From assembly GCF_015477805.1 (NCBI RefSeq), contig NZ_JADLQL010000002.1:930001-994000 (forward strand): DNA of 64,000 nucleotides. Reading direction: 5' to 3'. Below the pieces are notes generated by a model that was not told where the DNA came from, ran no database searches, and saw only the letters and a program-made list of their open reading frames with translations. How positions within the stretch are numbered: position 1 is the first letter of the stretch; each line of letters begins with the position of its first letter. The translations under genes were made by a program, and so were the position numbers. Shown piece by piece: positions 54,891-64,000 of the stretch. This stretch comes from Nocardia flavorosea. Its GTDB lineage: Bacteria > Actinomycetota > Actinomycetes > Mycobacteriales > Mycobacteriaceae.

Positions 54891-55517
54891 TCAGTAGCCG
54901 TACGGGGTGGCTCCGTAGCCGCCCGCCATGGCGGGCACAGCGGGCATCCGGGCGGCGTCGATCCAGCGCTTGGTGGAGCCGACAGCCGCCAGGATCAGCG
55001 TCAACAGGGCGAAGAGGCCGGAGATGAGGTTGACGATACCGAGCATGAGAACCGAGAGAATCACGAAAGCGACGCAACCGACGATCACCGTGACCCGCCC
55101 GGCGTTGCGGCGGCGCAACAACATGATCCCGCCGATCAACAGGGCCAGCGCGATCACCGTGTAGATGAGGCCCCAGACTATTCCGATTCCGGCGAATTCG
55201 AAATCGATGTCGATATCGGGCCCGCTGCTACTGCTGGAGGAACTGCTGCGGCGGCGCGCTCCGGTCGCCAGTACGGCTCCGTTGGTCAGCGAACTCTCGG
55301 AGGTGGCGAAGGCGAGGACATACATCGAGATGGCCGTGATCGCGCTGACCAGCCCGCCGAGCAACGCGAGAATACCGGCGGTGATACCGGTTCCCCCGCT
55401 CGGCGCGGGCGGATGTCCGTACGGGCCGGGCGCGGCCGCATAGGCCGGGGGCGGGTAGCCGAACCCCGGAGCCGGATACCCCGGCTGATGCGGCGGCTGA
55501 CCATACGGATAACTCAT
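54891..55517 (-). CDS. Pro/Gly/Tyr-rich small membrane protein
   Basis: 208-residue protein with a Pro/Gly/Tyr-rich cytoplasmic N-tail (about 1-42), then four hydrophobic helices, with a run of eight serines in an acidic-flanked loop (RRSSSSSSSSGPDIDIDF, about 89-106) between helices 1 and 2. The plan is that of the DUF4190/DUF4064-like membrane proteins of actinobacteria, whose function is unknown. The ATG has GAGGGGGAGG upstream. It is not coupled to the glf operon, which starts about 175 bases away in the same direction. Confidence 0.8.
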   Translation of the reverse strand: MSYPYGQPPHQPGYPAPGFGYPPPAYAAAPGPYGHPPAPSGGTGITAGILALLGGLVSAITAISMYVLAFATSESSLTNGAVLATGARRRSSSSSSSSGPDIDIDFEFAGIGIVWGLIYTVIALALLIGGIMLLRRRNAGRVTVIVGCVAFVILSVLMLGIVNLISGLFALLTLILAAVGSTKRWIDAARMPAVPAMAGGYGATPYGY

Positions 55518-55601
55518 GGGACCTCCCCCTCGTAAAGGTTTCGGGGAACTCTACCGTGCCGCAGTAAAGTTCGCCGACGTCTCGCCCCAGCCGGTGTGAA
55601 A

Positions 55602-55640
55602 CGCAAGTGTCCGCACACCTTTCGTGTGCGGACACTTGCG
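55602..55640 (-). terminator. Terminator hairpin
   Basis: Perfect 17-bp stem (CGCAAGTGTCCGCACAC and complement) with a 5-base loop, 12 bases after the MerR gene stop. It isolates the regulator from the downstream membrane-protein gene. Confidence 0.92.
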
Positions 55641-55652
55641 CTGTGCCGTTTT

Positions 55653-56432
55653 CTATTCGAGATAGGTGTCCGCGTAGTACTTCATCGCGTCGCGAACCAA
55701 CTCCACCGTGCCCTTCCCGTGCCGATCGTAGTTGACCCCGAAACGTTCGTCGGCGACATACATTTCACCGAGCCCGGCGAATTCCTTCGCACACGGTCGC
55801 CGGTTCTGCCAGCCTGCCGTCACCCATTCGTAGTGCCGTCGGGTGATCTCCAGAACCTCGGCGCTGTCCGGCGCCAACCCCGCCTGCCACGCCCGGCCGT
55901 AGTCCGCGGCGATATCGAGCTGGTCCTGCTGGAACCGCTGTTTCTGTTCCGGGGTGAGCGCCTTCCACCACCGGTCGCCGCGTTCGTACGCCTGCGCGCC
56001 CCAGCGCTCGGTGACCTCATCCTTGTATTGCGTATGGTCGAATTCTTCGAAAACTTCTGCTGCCACGAGCCGTTCACCTCTCTCCAATTTGCCCAATGTG
56101 GTGCGTACCGACTCGATCCGGCGGCGGATCCGGTCCTGTTCACCGTGCAACAGGTCCAGTTGTGCACGCAGAGCGGTGGCGGTGTCCCGTTCCCCGGCCA
56201 GGATCTCCCCGATCACGGGCAGGCCCACGCCGAGTTCGCGCAGCAGCAGGATGCGCTGCAGTCGCACCAGGGAACGCTCGTCGTAGTAGCGGTAGCCGTT
56301 GGAGCCGATCCGGCTGGGCGGCAGCAGTCCCAGCTGCCCGTAGTGGCGCAGCGTACGACTGGTGGTGCCGGCCGCCCTGGCCAGCTCCTGGATGGACCAT
56401 TCGCCGGTGTTCGAACCCGCGCCCACGACCAC
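55653..56432 (-). CDS. MerR-family regulator with TipAS domain
   Basis: 259-residue transcription regulator. The winged-helix MerR domain is at about 10-80 (SIQELARAAGTTSRTLRHYG, then RIGSNGYRYYDERSL), followed by a coiled coil (about 85-118) and a C-terminal TipAS-type ligand domain (YKDEVTERWGAQAYE, ADERFGVNYDRHG, AMKYYADTYLE). TipAL of Streptomyces binds thiopeptide antibiotics through this domain; the ligand here is not known. The gene begins at GTG after AAGAGG. A matching inverted repeat lies in its own promoter, so autoregulation is likely. Confidence 0.93.
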   Translation of the reverse strand: MVVGAGSNTGEWSIQELARAAGTTSRTLRHYGQLGLLPPSRIGSNGYRYYDERSLVRLQRILLLRELGVGLPVIGEILAGERDTATALRAQLDLLHGEQDRIRRRIESVRTTLGKLERGERLVAAEVFEEFDHTQYKDEVTERWGAQAYERGDRWWKALTPEQKQRFQQDQLDIAADYGRAWQAGLAPDSAEVLEITRRHYEWVTAGWQNRRPCAKEFAGLGEMYVADERFGVNYDRHGKGTVELVRDAMKYYADTYLE

Positions 56433-56472
56433 TCACCTCTTCCGTATCGCGTCGGTTTCCCCAGAGTGCAAG

Positions 56473-56493
56473 TTGACGCTGCGTAAAGGTCAA
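56473..56493 (-). promoter_or_regulatory. MerR-type operator and promoter
   Basis: Perfect inverted repeat TTGAC-11 bases-GTCAA, 40-60 bases before the MerR gene start. On the minus strand TTGACC serves as -35 hexamer and the dyad lies downstream of it, the usual site for a MerR regulator acting on a long-spacer promoter. Confidence 0.7.
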
Positions 56494-56511
56494 GCGATCG
56501 CGGGGCGGCAT

Positions 56512-58230
56512 TCACGAACCACCGGAAAGGTCGGTCACTTCCAGGTCCATGGGGATTTTCTGGGCACCCGGTATCGCGGCCGGGCGGTCGCCCGGCAGCA
56601 CCGGCCCATCGGCCCCGGCCTGCGGCGTATCCGCGGCGCCGGCGCGCCCGGCGGGCACCCGGGCCGGAGCCGCACCGGAGGCGGCGCCTTCGCCCGTTCC
56701 CGAACTGCCCGAATCGGCAGCCCCGGGCTCGGCTGTTCCCGAACTACCGGAATCGGTGCCACCCGGCTCGGCCGCTTCCGATCCGGAGCTGCCCGCCGCG
56801 GGATCCTCCAGATTCGGCACCATCTGCATGAGCGTGGTGAAGTCGACGACCTGCGCCCCGAGAGTCGGGGTGTAGACGATGACGCCGTTCTCGAACAACC
56901 GATAGCTCCCGGCGTCGTCGGGCAGCGGCATTTCCGGGGTGACGGGCCGGCCGACCACACTGTGTACGCCGCCCATTTCCGCGTAGGCGGTATCGATCGG
57001 CGAGGGCGTTTCGCCCGGTTGCACGCCGGGCAGCGCCGGATTCTTGCCGTCCGGCGACACCGGCAGGCTGCCTTCCGGGGTCCGCGGCACCGGCGCGCCT
57101 GCGTTCGGGCTCGACTTGTCGCCTTCCGGCGACACCGACGGTACGGAGTCACCGGGCACACTCGGCGTGGCGCGGTCGGGCAGCGCCGCCTGGATCTCCG
57201 GGTCGGCCGGAGCAGCCGGCATGGGGCCCGCGACCGCGAGTTCCGCGGGGGTCGGGCCCACCTCGAAAGTCTGGATATCGGCGGGTTGCCCGCCGTCGGG
57301 AGCGGCCGAATACTCCGACCGCAGAATCCGCCCGTCACGCAACAGCACCCGGCCCGCGGTCGCCTCTACTGCGGCCGTGGTGCGTGGATCCTCCTGGGCG
57401 GTACCGGTGTAGACCTGGCAGTCGGTGGTATCGCAGGTTTGCGCGTACGGCCAGCGGGTTTCGGCGAGGGCGTAGGAGCGCGCCGCGATGGCCTGGGCCT
57501 CGAGCGCCACAGGGTCCCAGCCGGCGGGCATTTCCGCCGGAATCACGCCGAGCAGATAGTCTTGAATGTCGACGCGGTTGACCGTGCGGGGTTCACCGTT
57601 CTCACTGGCGACCCCCAAGGAGCCCCGGTAGGTCCCGCCACCACACAGGGTCAGGTGCTCGTTCGCCGGACGGTTGGGGTTCGGATCGACCGGATAGACC
57701 CAGGGGTCGCCGGCGGAGGTCTCCCAGAGGACGGCACCCTCGCATCCGTCGGTGACCACGATATGCGCGCCACCATCCGCCAGAGGTATCAGACGGGCAG
57801 CTTCTCCCGGTTTCAGCAGTCGGCCCGCGACCCTGGCACCCGCGTCCGAGAAGACAACCGGTTCGGCTCCGTCGTAGCCCTGCAGCCGGACCGATACCGA
57901 AGCCGGGCCGACGGTACCGATCTCGGCGCCCGGGTAGTAGTGCCCGAGGATCTGCTCGACGCTCTGGCCGTTGTGCGCATTCTGCAGGGCGCCGTGCTGA
58001 CTGAGCCCCCGGCCGTGCCCGGGTCCGGCCTCGGCAACCATCCGGTATACCTCGCCGGCCGAGGGCATCAGTAACGATCCGCCGATCACCAGGGCGGTGG
58101 TGCCACAGGCGAACAACGGTCCCGGCCTGATCCGGCGCCCTCGCACGGAACCGGGTAATCGGCGCGTTACCAGCGGATTGGAAAGGCGCAGCGAAACTTT
58201 CGAAGAATTCATGCGGTTTCGATATGGCAT
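56512..58230 (-). CDS. SpoIID/LytB domain envelope protein
   Basis: 572-residue protein starting at the ATG at 58230, which has GGGAG seven bases upstream; the open frame runs on to 58416. A signal anchor (about 37-58) precedes the SpoIID/LytB domain: GPGHGRGLSQHGA, VNRVDIQDYLLGVIPAEMPA, LEAQAIAARSYAL and SEYSAAPDGG. SpoIID proteins cut glycan strands lacking stem peptides or, in relatives, act as scaffolds. A region rich in Pro, then an LGFP-like module (HSVVGRPVTPEMPLPDD), and a Gly/Ser/Glu-rich tail follow. It is divergent from the PGRP-type amidase gene, suggesting joint cell-wall remodelling. Confidence 0.88.
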   Translation of the reverse strand: MPYRNRMNSSKVSLRLSNPLVTRRLPGSVRGRRIRPGPLFACGTTALVIGGSLLMPSAGEVYRMVAEAGPGHGRGLSQHGALQNAHNGQSVEQILGHYYPGAEIGTVGPASVSVRLQGYDGAEPVVFSDAGARVAGRLLKPGEAARLIPLADGGAHIVVTDGCEGAVLWETSAGDPWVYPVDPNPNRPANEHLTLCGGGTYRGSLGVASENGEPRTVNRVDIQDYLLGVIPAEMPAGWDPVALEAQAIAARSYALAETRWPYAQTCDTTDCQVYTGTAQEDPRTTAAVEATAGRVLLRDGRILRSEYSAAPDGGQPADIQTFEVGPTPAELAVAGPMPAAPADPEIQAALPDRATPSVPGDSVPSVSPEGDKSSPNAGAPVPRTPEGSLPVSPDGKNPALPGVQPGETPSPIDTAYAEMGGVHSVVGRPVTPEMPLPDDAGSYRLFENGVIVYTPTLGAQVVDFTTLMQMVPNLEDPAAGSSGSEAAEPGGTDSGSSGTAEPGAADSGSSGTGEGAASGAAPARVPAGRAGAADTPQAGADGPVLPGDRPAAIPGAQKIPMDLEVTDLSGGS

Positions 58231-58328
58231 ACGAGCACTCCCATTCGGTTCGCCCGGACGTTTGCCTCGACACGACGTCGGCATGTCGGATCGATCGGCC
58301 ACGCTCCGGGAGCTACATTCGAGCGACC

Positions 58329-58350
58329 AGGTAAGCCTCAACCTCAGGTT
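58329..58350. promoter_or_regulatory. Interlaced palindromes in divergent promoter
   Basis: Between the SpoIID gene and the amidase gene two overlapping dyads share one arm: AGGT...AACCT (58329-58344) and the perfect AACCT-C-AGGTT (58340-58350). They resemble parts of a DtxR/IdeR iron box (AGGTAAGCCT), but the second half is out of register by one base. Probably a shared operator; the regulator is not identified. Confidence 0.4.
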
Positions 58351-58450
58351 TAGATTTGTGACGAATGTGGCTAGTGTGGTCTGTGAGACTCGAGTACGCA
58401 AGCATGACTTGCTCACCGATCACCGGTTGCAACCCTGATTGGAGAAGCTC

Positions 58451-60802
<2,352 letters not shown>

Positions 60803-60818
60803 ATCGAGTCCGGACCTC

Positions 60819-60847
60819 CGCGCCGACCGTGAGCCACGGTCGGCGCG
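60819..60847 (+). terminator. Amidase terminator hairpin
   Basis: Perfect 13-bp stem (CGCGCCGACCGTG and complement) with a 3-base loop, 16 bases after the amidase stop. Confidence 0.88.
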
Positions 60848-60973
60848 GTCATTTGTCCGCCCGGCCAGTGTGCACCTACGCCCGGCCGGTGCTTCGCTGC
60901 CGGGTTCCGGCGAAACCGACGGCTACGACGGGTAATTTCGCCGGCATCGCCGCCCTGCCCGTCTGACGCGACT

Positions 60974-61125
60974 CCACCGGGCCCGGCAATCACCAGCGGA
61001 GCGATGCCATCGGACCGACCACCTGAACCGAGTCCGGATCCCCGTGCCGGCCGTGCGCCACTGTCGACGCGTTCTGCCTCCGGCCGGTCTTTTTCAGGTC
61101 CGGCCCGTGCTTACCGGCCACTGCC
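60974..61125. repeat. Direct repeat B: decayed copy of amidase 3' end
   Basis: Diverged copy of 60746-60901. The coding frame and the hairpin are both degraded (the stem now has several mismatches), so this is a non-coding relic of a local duplication. It lies within the 640-base stretch 60803-61442, in which I see no gene. Confidence 0.65.
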
Positions 61126-61442
61126 AGTGACCGCACGAAGGCGGGCGGACTCCCGCGGTTGGAGATCTTCGACCGACACCCGCCCCTGTCGGCGAGCCGG
61201 CGGCACCGCCTGCACCGGCCGCTCGAGAACAGAACAGGAACCGGCCGCACCGACTGTGCGCCGCGCAAGCTGCGTGACGATTTCATCGGGCCCCTCGGCA
61301 CGCGCCTGCCGTAGAGGCGGCGCGGGGTATCCGCCGACGGACAGCGTCTGCTTGTATCGGATGTTGTTCGGGCCGAGCCCCGAGCCGATGGAGTGGCCTG
61401 CCGGGTCGCCCACCCGCACGCGAGCTGCCGGCGCGAATCCGC
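61126..61442. other. Intergenic remainder, no gene
   Basis: About 315 bases between repeat B and the stop of the HAD hydrolase. Open frames exist on both strands but have no ribosome sites or recognisable protein pattern. Nothing further seen. Confidence 0.35.
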
Positions 61443-62300
61443 TCAGCGGCGCGAACCGCCCCGCGGCCACCAGCGTTCCAGTATCTGCGCGACCCCGTCT
61501 TCGGAGTTCGTGCCGGTCACCTCGTCCGCGGCCGCGATTGCCTCCGGGTGCGCATGTCCCATCGCCACGCCCAGCCCGGCCAGCCGCAGCATCGGCACAT
61601 CGTTGGGCATATCGCCGAACGCGACCATTTCGGCCGGGTCGATCCCGAACCGCTCACCGATCAGGCGCAATCCGTGCGCCTTGGTGACGCCGGGCGCGGA
61701 GACCTCGACCAGCCCGTGGTCGGTCGAATAGGTGATATCCGCCCGGTCACCGATATGCCCGGCCAGCGTCGCCGCCATCTCGCCGCTGTCGACCCCCGGT
61801 AGCCGGATCAGCATTTTGATCGCCGGGGAGGCGATGACCTCCTCGCGTGCCACGGCCGTATCGTCGGGGTTCAGCCAGGCATGCACATACTCCGGCGAGC
61901 TCACGAACTGCGGTGTCGCCGCATCGTGGGCGCTGGCGCCCACTCGTTCGGCCGCCAGGCCACATCCGGGAAGTACCTTCTCCGCCAGGTCGGCGAGCCA
62001 GGCCAGTGTCGGCACGTCCAGGACGGTGGTGCTCAGCACCCGGTCGGTTTCGGGGTCGTAGAGCACGGCCCCGTTACCGCACACGCACAGCGGCGCGAAC
62101 CCGAGCCCCGCGACCACCGGGGCAATCCACCGCGGCGGCCGCCCCGTCGCCAGCACGAACTGCACTCCGTCGGCCACCAGCGCCGCCACGGCATCCCGGG
62201 TCCGCGCGGTGACACGTTCGTAGGGATCGATCAGAGTGCCGTCCACGTCGGAGGCCACAAGCTTGGGTTTGGGCAGTTGCGATGCGGTCACCTCGTCCAT
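61443..62300 (-). CDS. HAD-superfamily Cof-type phosphatase
   Basis: 285-residue haloacid-dehalogenase hydrolase of the Cof subfamily, corresponding to mycobacterial Rv3813c by context. Motif I is ASDVDGTLI, motif II ATGRP, the lysine lies in KMLIRL or TKAHGL, and motif IV GDMPNDVPML. Such enzymes dephosphorylate sugar phosphates or flavin precursors; the substrate is not predictable. I start it at ATG 62300; the frame upstream runs into a minisatellite and is unlikely to be translated. Confidence 0.9.
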   Translation of the reverse strand: MDEVTASQLPKPKLVASDVDGTLIDPYERVTARTRDAVAALVADGVQFVLATGRPPRWIAPVVAGLGFAPLCVCGNGAVLYDPETDRVLSTTVLDVPTLAWLADLAEKVLPGCGLAAERVGASAHDAATPQFVSSPEYVHAWLNPDDTAVAREEVIASPAIKMLIRLPGVDSGEMAATLAGHIGDRADITYSTDHGLVEVSAPGVTKAHGLRLIGERFGIDPAEMVAFGDMPNDVPMLRLAGLGVAMGHAHPEAIAAADEVTGTNSEDGVAQILERWWPRGGSRR

Positions 62301-62307
62301 TCTGCTG

Positions 62308-62658
62308 TGTCCCGGCCGGCGGGCTCCGCAGTGTCCCGACCGGACGTGTCCACAGTCACCGACCGGACGGGCCCGCAGTACACCGACCGGACGTGTCCAC
62401 GGTGCCGTGCGGGCCGCCACGATGCCCCGGCCGAACGGTCCACGATGTCCCGGCCGAACGGCCCGCGATGCTCACGGCCGAACGGCCCGCGATGCTCACG
62501 GCCGAACGGCCCGCGATGCTCACGGCCGAACGGCCCGCGATGCTCACGGCCGAACGGCCCGCGATGCTCACGGCCGAACGGCCCGCGATGTTCCGACTCG
62601 AACGGTCTCCAGCGCCCCGGCCGGACGGGCCTGCGGTGCCGCGCGGCCGCCGCAATGT
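62308..62658. repeat. Minisatellite, about 24-bp period
   Basis: About 14-16 tandem units of 20-25 bp. Five perfect 24-bp copies occupy 62467-62586 (unit GATGCTCACGGCCGAACGGC plus CCGC); diverged units with cores such as TGTCCCGACCGGACGTGTCC extend on both sides. The array begins 8 bases upstream of the HAD gene start and ends before the ABC permease gene, filling most of the divergent intergenic region (62301-62837). It has no spacers, so it is not a CRISPR array. All reading frames through it are open because of composition. Confidence 0.9.
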
Positions 62659-62837
62659 CCCCCACCGGCCGCCGGAGGACTCCCATACGAGCCGTGGTCG
62701 CCGCACGTGACAGGCGTCGCGAATTCCGCCCGCGACCAGGCCCCGTCGCGGGAGTAACACGCAGCCCGGCCATCCGGCGCGCAGGTCGCGGGAACGCTCC
62801 CTATGATCAGGGACCACACCTGATATCGAGGGGAACG

Positions 62838-63815
62838 ATGGCCGGCTTTCTGTTGCGACGCGCACTCAACTACGTCGTGCTGTTGCTGCTGGCGTCCTTC
62901 CTCACTTTCAGTCTCGCCTCCCTGACTTTCCGCCCGCTGGACAGTCTGGAGCAGCGCAATCCACGGCCCCCGCAGTCGGTGATCGATGCCAAGGCGGCGG
63001 AGCTGCATCTCGACGAGCCGATCCCGCAGCGCTACGTAATCTGGATGAAAGGCGTGGTGCAGGGCGATTTCGGCGAAACTCTCGGCGGGCAGCCGGTGAG
63101 CGAGGAACTCGGCCGGCGCGTGGCGGTGAGTCTGCGCCTGCTTATTCTGGGTTCGATCATCGGCACCGTGCTCGGCGTCCTGATCGGCGCGGCCGGCGCG
63201 ATCCGCCAGTACAGATTCAGTGACTACTTCACCACCGTCGTTTCGTTGCTGATCCTGTCCACCCCGGTCTTTCTGCTGGCCACACTGTTGAAATTCGGCG
63301 CGCTGGAGATCAACTCGATAACCGGCCAGCAGATCTTCTTGTATACCGGTGAGACCTCCGCCGGCCACATCGAAGGGTTCGGCGCACAACTCCTCGACCG
63401 GCTGCAACATCTCGTACTCCCCACCCTGACGCTCGCCCTCGGCGGTATGGCCGGATACAGCCGCTACCAGCGCAATGCCATGCTCGACGTGCTGCAGAGC
63501 GATTTCATCCGCACCGCGCGAGCCAAGGGACTCACGCGGAACAAGGCGCTCTACAAGCACGGTCTGCGCACCGCGCTGATCCCGATGGCGACCCTGTTCG
63601 CCTACAGCCTCGGCGGGCTGATCACCGGCGCGACCTTCACCGAGAAGATTTTCGGCTGGCACGGCGTCGGCGAATGGCTGGTCGATTCGATCAACGCGCA
63701 GGACATCTACGTGGTCGCCACGGTTACCGCGTTCGCCGGTCTGGTGGTGCTGGTGTCCGGGCTGCTCTCCGATATCGTCTACGCGATTCTGGACCCGAGG
63801 GTGCGAGTGGCATGA
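62838..63815 (+). CDS. Peptide/nickel-type ABC transporter permease (DppB-like)
   Basis: 325-residue inner-membrane permease of the DppB/OppB type: first helix MAGFLLRRALNYVVLLLLAS, a periplasmic loop with EQRNPRPPQ, RYVIWMKGVVQGDFGETL, and the cytoplasmic EAA-like coupling motif DFIRTARAKGLTRNKALYKH. It forms the channel with the DppC-like protein that follows; the stop and next start overlap (ATGA). GAGGGGA precedes the ATG. The substrate-binding protein and ATPases would lie beyond the window. Confidence 0.94.
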   Translation: MAGFLLRRALNYVVLLLLASFLTFSLASLTFRPLDSLEQRNPRPPQSVIDAKAAELHLDEPIPQRYVIWMKGVVQGDFGETLGGQPVSEELGRRVAVSLRLLILGSIIGTVLGVLIGAAGAIRQYRFSDYFTTVVSLLILSTPVFLLATLLKFGALEINSITGQQIFLYTGETSAGHIEGFGAQLLDRLQHLVLPTLTLALGGMAGYSRYQRNAMLDVLQSDFIRTARAKGLTRNKALYKHGLRTALIPMATLFAYSLGGLITGATFTEKIFGWHGVGEWLVDSINAQDIYVVATVTAFAGLVVLVSGLLSDIVYAILDPRVRVA

Positions 63816-64000
63816 GCATCAACGAAACCGAGGTTCTGGTACAGGGCGCCCCGGAGCCGGCGGCGAGCGGCCGGCGCAAACTCGTACTGCGGCGCTTCCT
63901 GCGCAACAAACCGGCGCTCTTCGGCGCGGCGGTCCTGATCCTGCTGTTCCTCGCCGCTTTCGTGCTCCCGTCGTTTCTGCCGTACGACCACAAACAGCTC
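63812..64000 (+). CDS. ABC transporter permease (DppC-like), truncated by window end
   Basis: First 63 residues of a second permease, starting at ATG 63812 inside the stop of the previous gene. The N-terminal RRFLRNKPALFGAAVLILLF, with one membrane helix and then LPYDHK, is typical of DppC/OppC permeases. The rest lies outside the window. Confidence 0.9.
   Translation, partial: MSINETEVLVQGAPEPAASGRRKLVLRRFLRNKPALFGAAVLILLFLAAFVLPSFLPYDHKQL

Noticed and set aside
58329..58350. IdeR box in the SpoIID/amidase promoter
   Set aside because: AGGTAAGCCT matches half the consensus, but the other half is displaced by one base, so I list it only as an unassigned palindrome.
62467..62586. CRISPR-like array
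   Set aside because: The 24-bp units are directly abutting with no spacers, and no cas gene is nearby.
62301..62773. Minus-strand frame coding an 8-residue repeat (GPFGREHR) across the minisatellite, possible repeat protein or N-terminal extension of the HAD protein
   Set aside because: Several frames on both strands are open through the array only because of composition; there is no ribosome site or signal, and the HAD family starts at the downstream ATG 62300.

Overview
The window is high-GC actinobacterial DNA from a mycolic-acid-producing member of the Mycobacteriales. Gene content and the Nocardia-like proteins suggest Nocardia or a close relative. The evidence is the nearly complete arabinogalactan/mycolate assembly locus: dprE1-dprE2, two Emb arabinosyltransferases, aftA, accD4-pks13-fadD32, culp6, four antigen-85-type mycolyltransferases, aftB-ubiA-PAP2-glfT2-glf. 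GTG and TTG starts and 4-base stop/start overlaps are frequent. No tRNA, rRNA, IS element, prophage or CRISPR was seen.

Layout. 1-8.5 kb: a lone SDR, a second GlfT2-type galactofuranosyltransferase, a GtrA flippase-like protein, a polyprenyl-phosphate glycosyltransferase with a DUF2142 membrane protein, rmlB, and a small secreted protein. 8.5-12 kb: an unusual minus-strand pair, an ATP-grasp enzyme followed by a 660-residue protein with a papain-like Cys-His-Asn signature. 12.3-18 kb: rmlA-rmlC, a small unknown gene, an Rv3789-type GtrA and divergent dprE1-dprE2. 18.2-28.5 kb (minus): two Emb proteins, aftA, and a VapBC toxin-antitoxin module between aftA and one Emb gene. 28.7-43.9 kb: cyclophilin, then accD4/pks13/fadD32, an F420-type oxidoreductase, culp6, a DUF732 lipoprotein and a mycolyltransferase with LGFP repeats. 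44-54.7 kb: three more mycolyltransferases and the overlapping operon glf-glfT2-PAP2-ubiA-aftB. 54.9-64 kb: a small membrane protein, a MerR/TipAS regulator, a SpoIID-domain protein, a peptidoglycan amidase, a HAD phosphatase, a 24-bp minisatellite and the start of a peptide-type ABC transporter.

The genes fit one pathway. RmlABC makes dTDP-rhamnose for the linker. Glf and GlfT2 build the galactan. UbiA, PAP2, DprE1 and DprE2 make decaprenyl-phospho-arabinose. AftA, Emb and AftB build the arabinan. AccD4, FadD32 and Pks13 make mycolates, which the antigen-85 enzymes attach.

The most interesting signal is not a protein. A conserved element of about 64 nt recurs in sense orientation in front of the GlfT2 paralogue, the polyprenyl-phosphate glycosyltransferase and the Cys-His-Asn protein, with two shorter or decayed copies before pks13. 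The core (CGGAGGCGG...AACCACG) is conserved, while the outer arms differ in sequence between copies and stay complementary. This is the pattern of a structured leader RNA, possibly a riboswitch for envelope genes. I cannot match it to a known class from memory.
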